Below are positions 1 through 5,868 of a DNA stretch of 6,700 nucleotides, piece by piece. The DNA comes from Deltaproteobacteria bacterium (GTDB lineage: Bacteria > Desulfobacterota_B > Binatia > UBA9968): the NCBI GenBank assembly GCA_016193385.1, contig JACPSF010000358.1:1-6700 (forward strand), written 5' to 3'. The notes beneath the pieces are model-generated. The model was not told where the DNA came from. It saw only the letters and a program-made list of their open reading frames with translations, and did no database searches. How positions within the stretch are numbered: position 1 is the first letter of the stretch; each line of letters opens with the position of its first letter. The translations under genes were made by a program, and so were the position numbers.

Positions 1-1
1 G

Positions 2-1870
2 CGCCATCTGCAGCGCCGCCTGGATGATGGCGTCTTTATCGATGCCACAGATCTTCCTCACCTCATCCTGCGTGCCGTGGGGGATGAAGCGGTCCGGCAC
101 CCCGAGGCGCTTGATCCTCACCTGCGCAATTCCCTCTTCGGCCAGCATCTCCAAAACCGCGCTGCCGAACCCGCCATCCAGCACATGATCCTCCACAGTG
201 ATGAGACGTGGAACCCGGGACAGAAGCCCGGTGATCAGCTCGCGGTCCAGCGGCTTGACAAAGCGCGCGTTCACGACGGCGGCATCGATACCCAATTGGG
301 CCAGATCCTGCGCCGCTCGAAAGGCGGGAATCACCGTTTGCCCGATCCCGAGGATTATGAGGTCCTTGCCAGGGCGCAGCAGCTCGGCTTTACCGACCTC
401 GAGGGTATGGATCTCATCATCCACCTCCACGCCCCAGCCCTCGCCCCGGGGGTAGCGGAAGGCGATCGGACCGCTGTGCTCGATCGCCGTCTTGACCATA
501 TGCCGCAGCTCGTTTTCGTCTTTTGGCGCCATCATCACCATATTTGGAATGGAGCGCAAGTACGAGAAATCGAAAACCCCGTGGTGCGTGGGACCGTCGG
601 CCCCCACTAATCCGCCACGGTCAAGCGCGAAGACCACATGCAAATTCTGAATGCAAACATCGTGGAGAATCTCGTCATAGGCACGTTGCAAAAACGTGGA
701 ATAGATGGCGACCACCGGAATCCACCCTTCGGTGGCCAAGCCTGCGGCAAACGTCACCGCATGCTGCTCGGCGATGCCGACGTCGTAGGAGCGGCCAGGG
801 ATCTCCCGCGACAACCGATCAATGCCGGTTCCGCTCCCCATGGCCGCGGTAATCCCGATGACTCTTGGGTTGTCATTGGCTATCCGGATTAATGTGCGGG
901 CAAAAACATCCGTATAGGTAGGGAAGGGGCCTTTTTCTTTCTTTGGCTTTCCCGTCAGGACATGGAACGGCGCGACGCTGTGGTACTTGACCGGATCTTC
1001 TTCGGCCGGTTTATACCCCCTCCCTTTCTTGGTGATGACATGAATCAACGTGGGGCGATCGATCTGCTTGACGTTCCGAAAGGTGTGGACCATCTCATCG
1101 AGATTGTAACCGTCGATGGGGCCCACGTACTGAAAACCCAAGGACTCGAAGAGAAAACCGGGCGTGACCAGTCCCAGAAACGACTCCTTCACCTTGCGCG
1201 CGACTAAATAGAGATTCTCTCCCACTTTGGGCAACGTGCGCAGTAGCTGCACCAGGTTCTTTTGCAGTTTCACCCCTAATCCGGTCGCCAGCTGCTTGCT
1301 GAGGAAGGAAGAAAAGGCGCCCACCCGAGGATCGATGAAGATCGCGTTGTCATTCAGGACCACGATCAGATCTTTCTCCAGATGCCCCGCCTGGTTCAAC
1401 CCCTCAAAGGTGAGCCCGGCGCTCAGGCAGCCGTCGCTGATGACCGCCACGACTTTGTGCCTCGCCCCCTGGAGGTTCTTGGCCACCACCATGCCGAGCG
1501 CCGCCGAAACCGAAGTCCCCGCATGCCCGGCGCCAAAGACGTCGTATTCGCTCTCCTCGCGGCTCAAAAAACCGCTGAGACCGCCCAGTTGTCGAATGGT
1601 GGAGAGCTTGATGCGCCGGCCACAGATCAGCTTATGGGCATAGGCCTGGTGGCCGGTGTCCCAAACGATCCTATCGTGGGGTGTATCGAAGGCGTAATGG
1701 AGGGCGAGGGTCAACTCCACCGCCCCGAGTGTCGAGGCCAGATGTCCCCCCGCCTCGGAAACGACGGAAATGACTTCCTCGCGCACCTCCTGCGCCAGAG
1801 CAGAGAGCTGCTCAAGCTTCAGCTTGCGAATATCCGCCGGACCATCGATGCCATCAAGAAGCCGTGCCAT
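2..1870 (-). CDS. dxs: 1-deoxy-D-xylulose-5-phosphate synthase (Dxs), C-terminus cut by window edge
   Basis: Thiamine-diphosphate enzyme that condenses pyruvate and glyceraldehyde 3-phosphate to DXP, the first step of the MEP isoprenoid pathway; cytoplasmic. Reading the minus strand from the ATG at 1870 gives 623 uninterrupted codons, against about 620-640 for the family, so only a few to about 20 residues are missing. Visible motifs: GGH at 41-43, GHQAY at 73-77, TPP/Mg motif SDG at 145-147 with NDN at 173-175, YH(297)SV, the AEQHAVTFAAG stretch with catalytic Glu368, STFLQRAYD, GADGPTHHG with Asp425/His429, then RYPRG. The catalytic residues known from E. coli Dxs (His49, Glu370, Asp427, His431) are all present at equivalent places. 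Several usually invariant positions differ: Ser145 for the first Gly of GDG, Ala176 for Glu after NDN, Tyr255 for His in GPIDGH, Gly419 for Ala in DRAG, Leu102 for Pro. A GAGGGA Shine-Dalgarno lies 8 nt before the start, and ispA ends 38 nt upstream, so the two are probably co-transcribed. The family assignment is secure; full activity is inferred. Confidence 0.96.
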   Translation of the reverse strand, partial: MARLLDGIDGPADIRKLKLEQLSALAQEVREEVISVVSEAGGHLASTLGAVELTLALHYAFDTPHDRIVWDTGHQAYAHKLICGRRIKLSTIRQLGGLSGFLSREESEYDVFGAGHAGTSVSAALGMVVAKNLQGARHKVVAVISDGCLSAGLTFEGLNQAGHLEKDLIVVLNDNAIFIDPRVGAFSSFLSKQLATGLGVKLQKNLVQLLRTLPKVGENLYLVARKVKESFLGLVTPGFLFESLGFQYVGPIDGYNLDEMVHTFRNVKQIDRPTLIHVITKKGRGYKPAEEDPVKYHSVAPFHVLTGKPKKEKGPFPTYTDVFARTLIRIANDNPRVIGITAAMGSGTGIDRLSREIPGRSYDVGIAEQHAVTFAAGLATEGWIPVVAIYSTFLQRAYDEILHDVCIQNLHVVFALDRGGLVGADGPTHHGVFDFSYLRSIPNMVMMAPKDENELRHMVKTAIEHSGPIAFRYPRGEGWGVEVDDEIHTLEVGKAELLRPGKDLIILGIGQTVIPAFRAAQDLAQLGIDAAVVNARFVKPLDRELITGLLSRVPRLITVEDHVLDGGFGSAVLEMLAEEGIAQVRIKRLGVPDRFIPHGTQDEVRKICGIDKDAIIQAALQMA

Positions 1871-1878
1871 CTCAGTGT

Positions 1879-1884
1879 TCCCTC
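1879..1884 (-). promoter_or_regulatory. Shine-Dalgarno of dxs
   Basis: The minus strand reads GAGGGA, 8 nt before the dxs ATG at 1870. It lies inside the 38-nt gap after the ispA stop. No promoter is evident in that gap, which supports ispA-dxs co-transcription. Confidence 0.6.
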
Positions 1885-1908
1885 AGCCAGCTTGATTTCT
1901 GCTCCATG

Positions 1909-2820
1909 TCACTGAACCCGTTGGGTCACGTGATAAGCAATGCCCCTCAGCGGGTCTGCCTCTTCACCAAAAACTTCAAGCTCTTTCAAGCAATAGTGAT
2001 ATAGTTCCTGTACCCGCCCCTTGGCCGCGGCCAGCCCCACCACGGAGGGATAGGTGGCCTTTCCTTTCTCCCTGTCTTTTGCCTCCGTTTGGCCCGTCGT
2101 CGCAGGATGACCCACGGCATCCAAAATGTCGTCCGTCACTTGGAAGGCCAGGCCCAAAAACTCCGCATATCGGCTGATCCGGCGCAATTCCTTCGGCGAC
2201 GCCCCTCCAATCCGGGCTCCAACGCGGGCCGCGCTATGGATCAAGGCGCCGGTTTTTCGCACATGAATATAGTCCACGGTGGCGATATCCACCGCTTTAC
2301 CCTCCGCCTCCAGATCCACGACCTGCCCCCCCACCATGCCGCCGATGCCTGCGGCGCGCGCGATCTCGTGAATGAGCTGGAGGATGAGCGCCGGCCCTAA
2401 TAGGCGCGCGACCTGAGGACCCGTCATCAAGTGAAAGGCCTCGGTCAGAAGCGCATCTCCGGCCAGCAGCGCGATACCCTCACCGAAAACCTTGTGCGTC
2501 GCCGGTTCTCCTCGACGCAGGTCATCGTCGTCCAGAGCGGGAAGATCATCATGAATGATAGAGTAGGTATGGATGAGCTCGATGGCACAGGCAAACGGAA
2601 GCAGCGACTTGTGCTTTCCCCCGAAGAGTTCGCCGCAGGCCACCGTGAGGATAGGCCGAAACCTTTTACCGCCCGGGAAAAGCCCGTATTGCATAGCCCG
2701 ATAAAGTGTCTGGGGTTGGTGTTTGCATTCTTTCAGGTACCTTTCCAAAGCGCGGTCGATCAGGCTCTTCCTCTCTTTCAGGTATGCTCGAATATCGATG
2801 ACCGTCGCATCCCTTGGCAC
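1909..2820 (-). CDS. ispA: Farnesyl/geranylgeranyl diphosphate synthase (IspA-type polyprenyl synthetase)
   Basis: All-trans short-chain prenyltransferase that condenses IPP with DMAPP/GPP to give FPP (C15) or possibly GGPP (C20); cytoplasmic and Mg-dependent. From the GTG at 2820 the protein has 303 residues, matching E. coli IspA (299). Motifs in order: GGKRFRP (50-56), the first Asp-rich motif DDLPALDDDDLRRG (91-104) with the bacterial two-residue insertion, GGQVVDLE (164-171), KTG (189-191), the second Asp-rich motif in QVTDDILD (227-234), and KATYPS (254-259). Everything needed for catalysis is present. The start choice rests on AAAGGAG ending 7 nt before this GTG and on homologues beginning close to the DIRAYL segment. 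An in-frame ATG at 2874 and a TTG at 2898 would add 18 or 26 residues unlike the family. The gene sits directly upstream of dxs and pairs with it functionally. Product chain length cannot be decided by eye. Confidence 0.95.
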   Translation of the reverse strand: MPRDATVIDIRAYLKERKSLIDRALERYLKECKHQPQTLYRAMQYGLFPGGKRFRPILTVACGELFGGKHKSLLPFACAIELIHTYSIIHDDLPALDDDDLRRGEPATHKVFGEGIALLAGDALLTEAFHLMTGPQVARLLGPALILQLIHEIARAAGIGGMVGGQVVDLEAEGKAVDIATVDYIHVRKTGALIHSAARVGARIGGASPKELRRISRYAEFLGLAFQVTDDILDAVGHPATTGQTEAKDREKGKATYPSVVGLAAAKGRVQELYHYCLKELEVFGEEADPLRGIAYHVTQRVQ

Positions 2821-2827
2821 CTCCAGA

Positions 2828-2834
2828 CTCCTTT
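2828..2834 (-). promoter_or_regulatory. Shine-Dalgarno that decides the ispA start
   Basis: The minus strand reads AAAGGAG, followed by 7 nt and then GTG at 2820. This is the best ribosome-binding site near the N terminus. It favours the 303-residue IspA over the longer in-frame forms starting at 2874 or 2898. Confidence 0.6.
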
Positions 2835-2896
2835 TTCCCCGGATAGCCGTATGGATCGATGTATGTTTTTCCATAAATAGCCTAGCCTTGGACTGC

Positions 2897-2926
2897 AATG
2901 TAGCACCAACCGGCCTTCGGCTTCAA
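2897..2926 (-). promoter_or_regulatory. Possible sigma70-type promoter for ispA-dxs
   Basis: The minus strand has TTGAAG (2926-2921), an 18-nt spacer, then TACATT (2902-2897); each hexamer matches 4 of 6 consensus bases. It would start transcription around 2890, giving a leader of about 70 nt before the GTG at 2820. The match is weak, and read-through from the upstream toxin-antitoxin pair is equally possible because no terminator is visible between them. Confidence 0.2.
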
Positions 2927-3011
2927 ATTCTGGCGGCGAGGCCTCTCTAATCTCCCCCGTGGCGCGATCCCTTAAGAGGACATGCTGGGTTTCCGGGATA
3001 CGATAAGGACA

Positions 3012-3419
3012 TTACTTTGTGAGCCAGCGCATTTTGAGGAGATGTTGGACCGAGCGGAACTCAGGGTCGTTGGTCAAGACCGTGGCGTTAAGCTGCTGGG
3101 CGGTGGCAATGCAAAATGCGTCAGCATAGGAGACAGCATGCTCGCTCTTAATTTCCGCCGCTGCTTTGACGAGCGGCTGGTCCACCGGAAAGAGATCAAT
3201 GGGAAGCTGCTCAAGAAGACGAAGGGCTTCTGTGGCTTTGGCTGCGCCTACCCGGCGCCTGATGATGTAGAAGAACTCACCCCAATTGATCCAGTTCAAT
3301 ATGCACCGGGTATGGGCCTTTTCCTGCTCGTAGAGCGCAGACTGCACGACCTCCCAGCCGGATTCCCGATGAAAAAGGCTGACCAGGGCGAAGCTATCGA
3401 GGACGAGCTTTTCGCTCAC
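3012..3419 (-). CDS. vapC: PIN-domain toxin, VapC family ribonuclease
   Basis: Toxin half of a type II toxin-antitoxin pair; PIN domains are Mg-dependent endoribonucleases that cut tRNA, rRNA or mRNA when not bound by antitoxin. The whole protein, 135 residues from the GTG at 3419, is one PIN domain. Its four acidic positions are visible: Asp8 in VLDSFAL, Glu48 in NWGEF, Asp100 in SYADAF and Asp118 in TNDPEF. It therefore looks catalytically intact. The frame also has an ATG at 3431 that adds four residues. I prefer the GTG because GAGG ends 6 nt before it and because VapC proteins usually begin a few residues before the first LDS motif. The start lies inside the antitoxin gene (26-nt overlap; 38 nt from the ATG), typical of translationally coupled pairs. 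The cellular target cannot be read from the sequence. Confidence 0.9.
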   Translation of the reverse strand: MSEKLVLDSFALVSLFHRESGWEVVQSALYEQEKAHTRCILNWINWGEFFYIIRRRVGAAKATEALRLLEQLPIDLFPVDQPLVKAAAEIKSEHAVSYADAFCIATAQQLNATVLTNDPEFRSVQHLLKMRWLTK

Positions 3420-3645
3420 GACGGGCCTCATCGCGACGGTCGAGCAGGAGATCTTTGGTCAAGGAGAATTTTCCCTTGAGAAAGCCCGTGGCTGTAGCGA
3501 TCGGATCTGGAGGGACTGGCGTGAGCACCAGACGCCCTTCTTCCTCAGCCAGGTGGACTTTGCTTCCGGGTTTCAGCCCAAGTTTCCGTCGCAGTTGCCT
3601 GGGAACCAGAATTTGACCCTTTTGAGAAATTTGGGCTACGGACAT
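3394..3645 (-). CDS. vapB: AbrB/SpoVT-type antitoxin of the VapBC pair
   Basis: Antitoxin of 83 residues. Residues about 3-45 form a swapped-hairpin AbrB (MazE/SpoVT-like) DNA-binding domain, recognisable from QISQKGQILVPRQLRRKLGL, then the KPGSKV turn and the final strand RLVLTPV. Residues about 51-83 are a basic, charged tail (FLKGKFSLTKDLLLDRR and on), the kind that wraps and inhibits the PIN toxin. In this family the antitoxin binds the toxin and, with it, represses its own promoter. The start at 3645 has a strong GGAGG 8 nt upstream. The gene precedes and overlaps the toxin gene, the standard antitoxin-first order. The family and role are well supported; autorepression is inferred from relatives. 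Confidence 0.9.
   Translation of the reverse strand: MSVAQISQKGQILVPRQLRRKLGLKPGSKVHLAEEEGRLVLTPVPPDPIATATGFLKGKFSLTKDLLLDRRDEARRERKARPR
3426..3429 (-). promoter_or_regulatory. Shine-Dalgarno for the vapC GTG start
   Basis: GAGG on the minus strand, 6 nt before the GTG at 3419 and inside the 3' end of the antitoxin gene. It overlaps the alternative ATG at 3431 by one base, so the two starts are unlikely to be used equally. Confidence 0.4.
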
Positions 3646-3653
3646 AATTTTTT

Positions 3654-3658
3654 CCTCC
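3654..3658 (-). promoter_or_regulatory. Strong Shine-Dalgarno of the antitoxin gene
   Basis: GGAGG within ACGGAGGA on the minus strand, 8 nt before the ATG at 3645. It is clearly stronger than the toxin's site, consistent with antitoxin being made in excess. Confidence 0.7.
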
Positions 3659-3661
3659 GTC

Positions 3662-3676
3662 TTAAAATATGTCTAA
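3662..3676. promoter_or_regulatory. Candidate operator: imperfect AT-rich palindrome upstream of the antitoxin
   Basis: The 15 bases have symmetric ends (TTAnA ... TnTAA) and lie just upstream of the antitoxin Shine-Dalgarno. Surrounding bases 3661-3720 are about one third G+C, unlike the genes on either side. AbrB-type antitoxins bind short AT-rich palindromes at their own promoters, so this is a reasonable autoregulatory site. The arms are short and could arise by chance. Confidence 0.25.
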
Positions 3677-3798
3677 CAAATCCAGAAAAGGTATGCAAGG
3701 CAGATCATTGATAATTCTTCTCTCCAGCACTCTCGCTTCCATCTGGGGCCGAAAGGTAATTCGCCGCACACCGTTCCCACGAACAGCCGCCCTCCTCA

Positions 3799-3826
3799 TT
3801 GTTCCCCCAGGCTAGTAGATGATAAA
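3799..3826 (+). promoter_or_regulatory. Possible promoter for the hydroxyacid dehydrogenase gene
   Basis: TTGTTC (3799-3804), a 16-nt spacer and GATAAA (3821-3826) on the plus strand match 3 and 4 of 6 consensus bases. It would give a leader of about 30 nt before the ATG at 3866. The rest of the intergenic stretch 3677-3798 holds nothing else I can name. Confidence 0.25.
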
Positions 3827-3865
3827 AGAAACCGGGTGAATGAACTCTAGGATGGTGCGCTACCT

Positions 3866-4924
3866 ATGCAGAGCGTCGAAGTTTTGGTGATCCCGCAGGT
3901 CTCGGATGGGGCGCTGGCCCGAATTGCGAACGTCAGCCCCCGGGTCAAGGTCGTCGACGCCAGGGGATGGTTTGACGTCGAGATTCGAGCCACGTGGCCC
4001 CGGTGGACCGTGGATCGCTATCTGGGCGCCCGGAAGTATCCCGCGAGCACTCTCGAAGAGCGCAACCGCGCGCTCGCCACCGCCGAGGTCGTGCTTCTGG
4101 GTTGGCCGCCGCTGAAGGATCTAAGAGGGCGTGCGGCTCGGTTGAAATGGGTCCACGAGCTTCCCGCCGGAGCGAGCAATTTCTTTGACACCGATCTGTG
4201 GGGCTCGGATGTTTTGGTGACCACCTCTCGCGGGTTAACGAATAGGCGGCCCATGGCCGAGTACGTGCTGGCGAGCTTCCTCCACTTCTCCCGCGGCCTT
4301 AACTTCAGCTACCGGGACCAGAGGCGGCACCTTTTCGATCATCAAACCTACAATCCCGTGCTGCTCCGGGACAAGACGGTTTGCGTCGTCGGCGCGGGGG
4401 GCATCGGCCAGGAGGTGGCGAAGCTCTGTGCGGCAGCGGGGATGCGCGTGGTCGGCACGCGCCGACGCGTCGTCCCCGCGGCCGCGCTCCCGCCAGGCTT
4501 CGCGCGCCTAGAAGCGGCTCACGCTCTGCATGACCTGCTCCGCGAAAGCGAGTTCGTGGCCGTTTGTTGCCCGTGGACGAAGGAGACGACGAAGCTGATC
4601 GGCCGAGAGGCCTTTACGGCGATGAGACCGGGAACGGTCCTGGTCAATATCGCCCGCGGCGAGATCGTCGACGAAGAGGCGCTGCTGCACGCCCTGGCTG
4701 AAGGGAGACTTCGCGGCGTCGCCCTGGACGTCTACGTCGGTGAATTCGAGCGCCCGCCCGATGCTTGCCTGTGGGACGATGAGCGCGTAGTCATCACGCC
4801 CCATGTTTCCGCGGGAACGGACGCGTCCGAGCACCGCGGCATGGAGTTATTTTGCGAGAACCTGGGCCGCTATCTGGAACGCCGCCCGTTGGAAAATGTC
4901 ATAGACTGGGAGCGCGGGTATTAA
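3866..4924 (+). CDS. D-isomer-specific 2-hydroxyacid dehydrogenase (NAD(P)-dependent)
   Basis: Reversibly reduces a 2-oxoacid to a D-2-hydroxyacid; cytoplasmic, related to glyoxylate/hydroxypyruvate reductases and phosphoglycerate dehydrogenase. It has 352 residues, slightly longer than the usual 310-340. The catalytic domain is split around a central Rossmann domain: the nucleotide-binding GAGGIG is at 176-181. Arg264 in NIARGE, Glu293 in LDVYVGEF and His313 in TPHVS form the catalytic set, in the right order. The loop after the second Rossmann strand is GTRRR (197-201) with no acidic residue, which in this family points to NADP(H) rather than NAD. The motif context is divergent (VGEFERPPD instead of the common EEPLP), so the substrate is open. 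An AGGATG 11 nt before the ATG is a poor ribosome-binding site. G+C is higher than in the neighbours. The gene stands alone on the plus strand and converges on the amidohydrolase gene, so nothing links the two metabolically. Confidence 0.93.
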   Translation: MQSVEVLVIPQVSDGALARIANVSPRVKVVDARGWFDVEIRATWPRWTVDRYLGARKYPASTLEERNRALATAEVVLLGWPPLKDLRGRAARLKWVHELPAGASNFFDTDLWGSDVLVTTSRGLTNRRPMAEYVLASFLHFSRGLNFSYRDQRRHLFDHQTYNPVLLRDKTVCVVGAGGIGQEVAKLCAAAGMRVVGTRRRVVPAAALPPGFARLEAAHALHDLLRESEFVAVCCPWTKETTKLIGREAFTAMRPGTVLVNIARGEIVDEEALLHALAEGRLRGVALDVYVGEFERPPDACLWDDERVVITPHVSAGTDASEHRGMELFCENLGRYLERRPLENVIDWERGY

Positions 4925-4925
4925 T

Positions 4926-4955
4926 TTTAAGCGGGCGGGGGTGTCAAGGCTTAAA
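4926..4955. repeat. Inverted repeat between convergent genes
   Basis: TTTAAGC at 4926-4932 and its exact complement GCTTAAA at 4949-4955 can pair with a 16-nt GC-rich loop. It lies just after the dehydrogenase stop and overlaps the last codons of the amidohydrolase. The stem is short and AT-rich and no T run follows, so it is not a textbook terminator, although its place suits transcript 3' ends. Confidence 0.3.
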
Positions 4956-5852
4956 GACCTGCTTATCAAAGCCGTAGAGAACCGCAGGGTTATCGACCAG
5001 GATCTTCCTGCGCATCCTCTCATCCGGCGAAAAATCAAGCAAGATATCGAGGAGGTCACCGTCATTGGGCGTCCTTCCCGGCAAGAAAATATTGGAATGC
5101 GGCCAGTCGGTCCCCCAGATAACGCGATCCGGCGCGACATCGATCAAGCGGCGCGCAAAGGGCACCACCTCTTGGTAAGGAAGCCCGCTACCGGAGTAGA
5201 GATCAAGATTACAGATTTTGTCGATACCGCTCAGTTTGACCCAGAACCTGTCGCTTTTCATAAGATCAAGAAGCAGTTGAAAGGCCGGTTGTTCCAAACC
5301 CTCCGCTGGTTTTATGCGCGCAAGATGGTCGAAAACAACGGGTACCGGCAGGGCGCGCATTCGCCTTTCCTGCTCCAATAAATTCCTGGGATCTATATGC
5401 AGGTCGACAGACCAGCCCAGCTCCGCAACTCGTTCCACGACACGGTCAAAGACATCGAGCGCAATATTGCCCGCCGGCCGGTTTAGCAGATTGAAGCGGA
5501 TCCCTCGGATGCCCCCCTCGTGTAACCTCCTCAACTCCTCCCTCGGTGTTTTATCGTCCGCCCGGGCAACGCCCCGAAAACGCCCGGGCATCCTCGCTAT
5601 GGCATCCAAAGTAACCGTATTGTCCAGCCCATGCACGCTGGGCTGCACCACGACGGCGCGCTCAACTCCAAGGACAGCCGCCATGTTGAGATAGTGTTCG
5701 AGGGGCGCAGCGGGCGGGGTATATTGCCGCGTTGGAGCGAAAGGGAATCTATCCGGGGGACCGAAAATATGGAAATGGGTGTCGCACGAATTTGGCGGCG
5801 GGCGGAACCTGGGTTTGCTCGGATTCGGATCGGGGGGCATACAGTAACGCAT
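4944..5852 (-). CDS. Amidohydrolase-2 family hydrolase, LigI (2-pyrone-4,6-dicarboxylate lactonase)-like
   Basis: TIM-barrel hydrolase of the amidohydrolase superfamily. The close family includes LigI, which opens 2-pyrone-4,6-dicarboxylate in protocatechuate/lignin-monomer breakdown, and sugar-acid lactonases such as D-galactarolactone isomerase. From the ATG at 5852 it has 302 residues, the usual length. Visible in order: DTHFH (24-28) at the end of strand 1, VQPSVHGLDN (69-78), IRFNLL with Arg119, VDLHID with His152, FDHLAR with His176, WGTDWPH (246-252) with the catalytic Asp249, and C-terminal NPAVLYGF. The VQPS..G.DN segment and RFNLL favour the LigI branch over metal-dependent decarboxylases. 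The start is chosen because GGAGGAG lies 9 nt upstream; an in-frame ATG at 5873 would make that Shine-Dalgarno part of the coding sequence. No other aromatic-degradation genes are in view, so the true substrate is unknown. It may be transcribed together with the upstream secreted-protein gene. Confidence 0.9.
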   Translation of the reverse strand: MRYCMPPDPNPSKPRFRPPPNSCDTHFHIFGPPDRFPFAPTRQYTPPAAPLEHYLNMAAVLGVERAVVVQPSVHGLDNTVTLDAIARMPGRFRGVARADDKTPREELRRLHEGGIRGIRFNLLNRPAGNIALDVFDRVVERVAELGWSVDLHIDPRNLLEQERRMRALPVPVVFDHLARIKPAEGLEQPAFQLLLDLMKSDRFWVKLSGIDKICNLDLYSGSGLPYQEVVPFARRLIDVAPDRVIWGTDWPHSNIFLPGRTPNDGDLLDILLDFSPDERMRRKILVDNPAVLYGFDKQVFKP

Positions 5853-5861
5853 GGGAAATTT

Positions 5862-5868
5862 CTCCTCC
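5862..5868 (-). promoter_or_regulatory. Shine-Dalgarno that decides the amidohydrolase start
   Basis: The minus strand reads GGAGGAG, 9 nt before the ATG at 5852. This near-perfect site lies inside the alternative seven-residue extension from 5873 and argues against that longer form. Confidence 0.65.

Larger units (their letters stand above)
2821..3011. other. 191-nt gap between vapC and ispA without a supported gene
   Basis: If ispA starts at the GTG at 2820, this stretch holds only the ispA ribosome-binding site and the weak promoter candidate. I see no GC-rich hairpin followed by a T run on the minus strand, so nothing clearly ends the vapBC transcript here. xseB, which often precedes ispA in bacteria, is absent. 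The minus-strand frame that continues past the vapC stop stays open here, but it has no convincing start codon or ribosome-binding site. Confidence 0.5.

Noticed and set aside
77..1915. Several plus-strand open frames (for example 77-610, 1227-1643, 1382-1915) opposite dxs
   Set aside because: They are antisense to a continuous, motif-rich Dxs frame, and their translations show no recognisable domain or ribosome-binding context.
2089..2880. Plus-strand open frames opposite ispA
   Set aside because: They lie antisense to a complete polyprenyl synthetase with both Asp-rich motifs; the translations look like shadow sequence.
2785..3011. Minus-strand frame that stays open after the vapC stop and runs into the 5' part of ispA
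   Set aside because: It looks protein-like at first (IPETQHVLLRDRATGEI), but it has no ATG or good GTG start with a Shine-Dalgarno before the ispA region, and I recognise no family. It is probably chance in GC-rich DNA, though a gene remnant cannot be excluded.
2982..3479. 165-residue plus-strand frame across the toxin gene
   Set aside because: It is antisense to the PIN toxin and the antitoxin end, both of which have clear motifs; no family resemblance was seen.
3866..5852. Idea that the dehydrogenase and amidohydrolase form one catabolic unit
   Set aside because: They are convergent, differ in base composition and share no promoter region; adjacency alone does not support a pathway.
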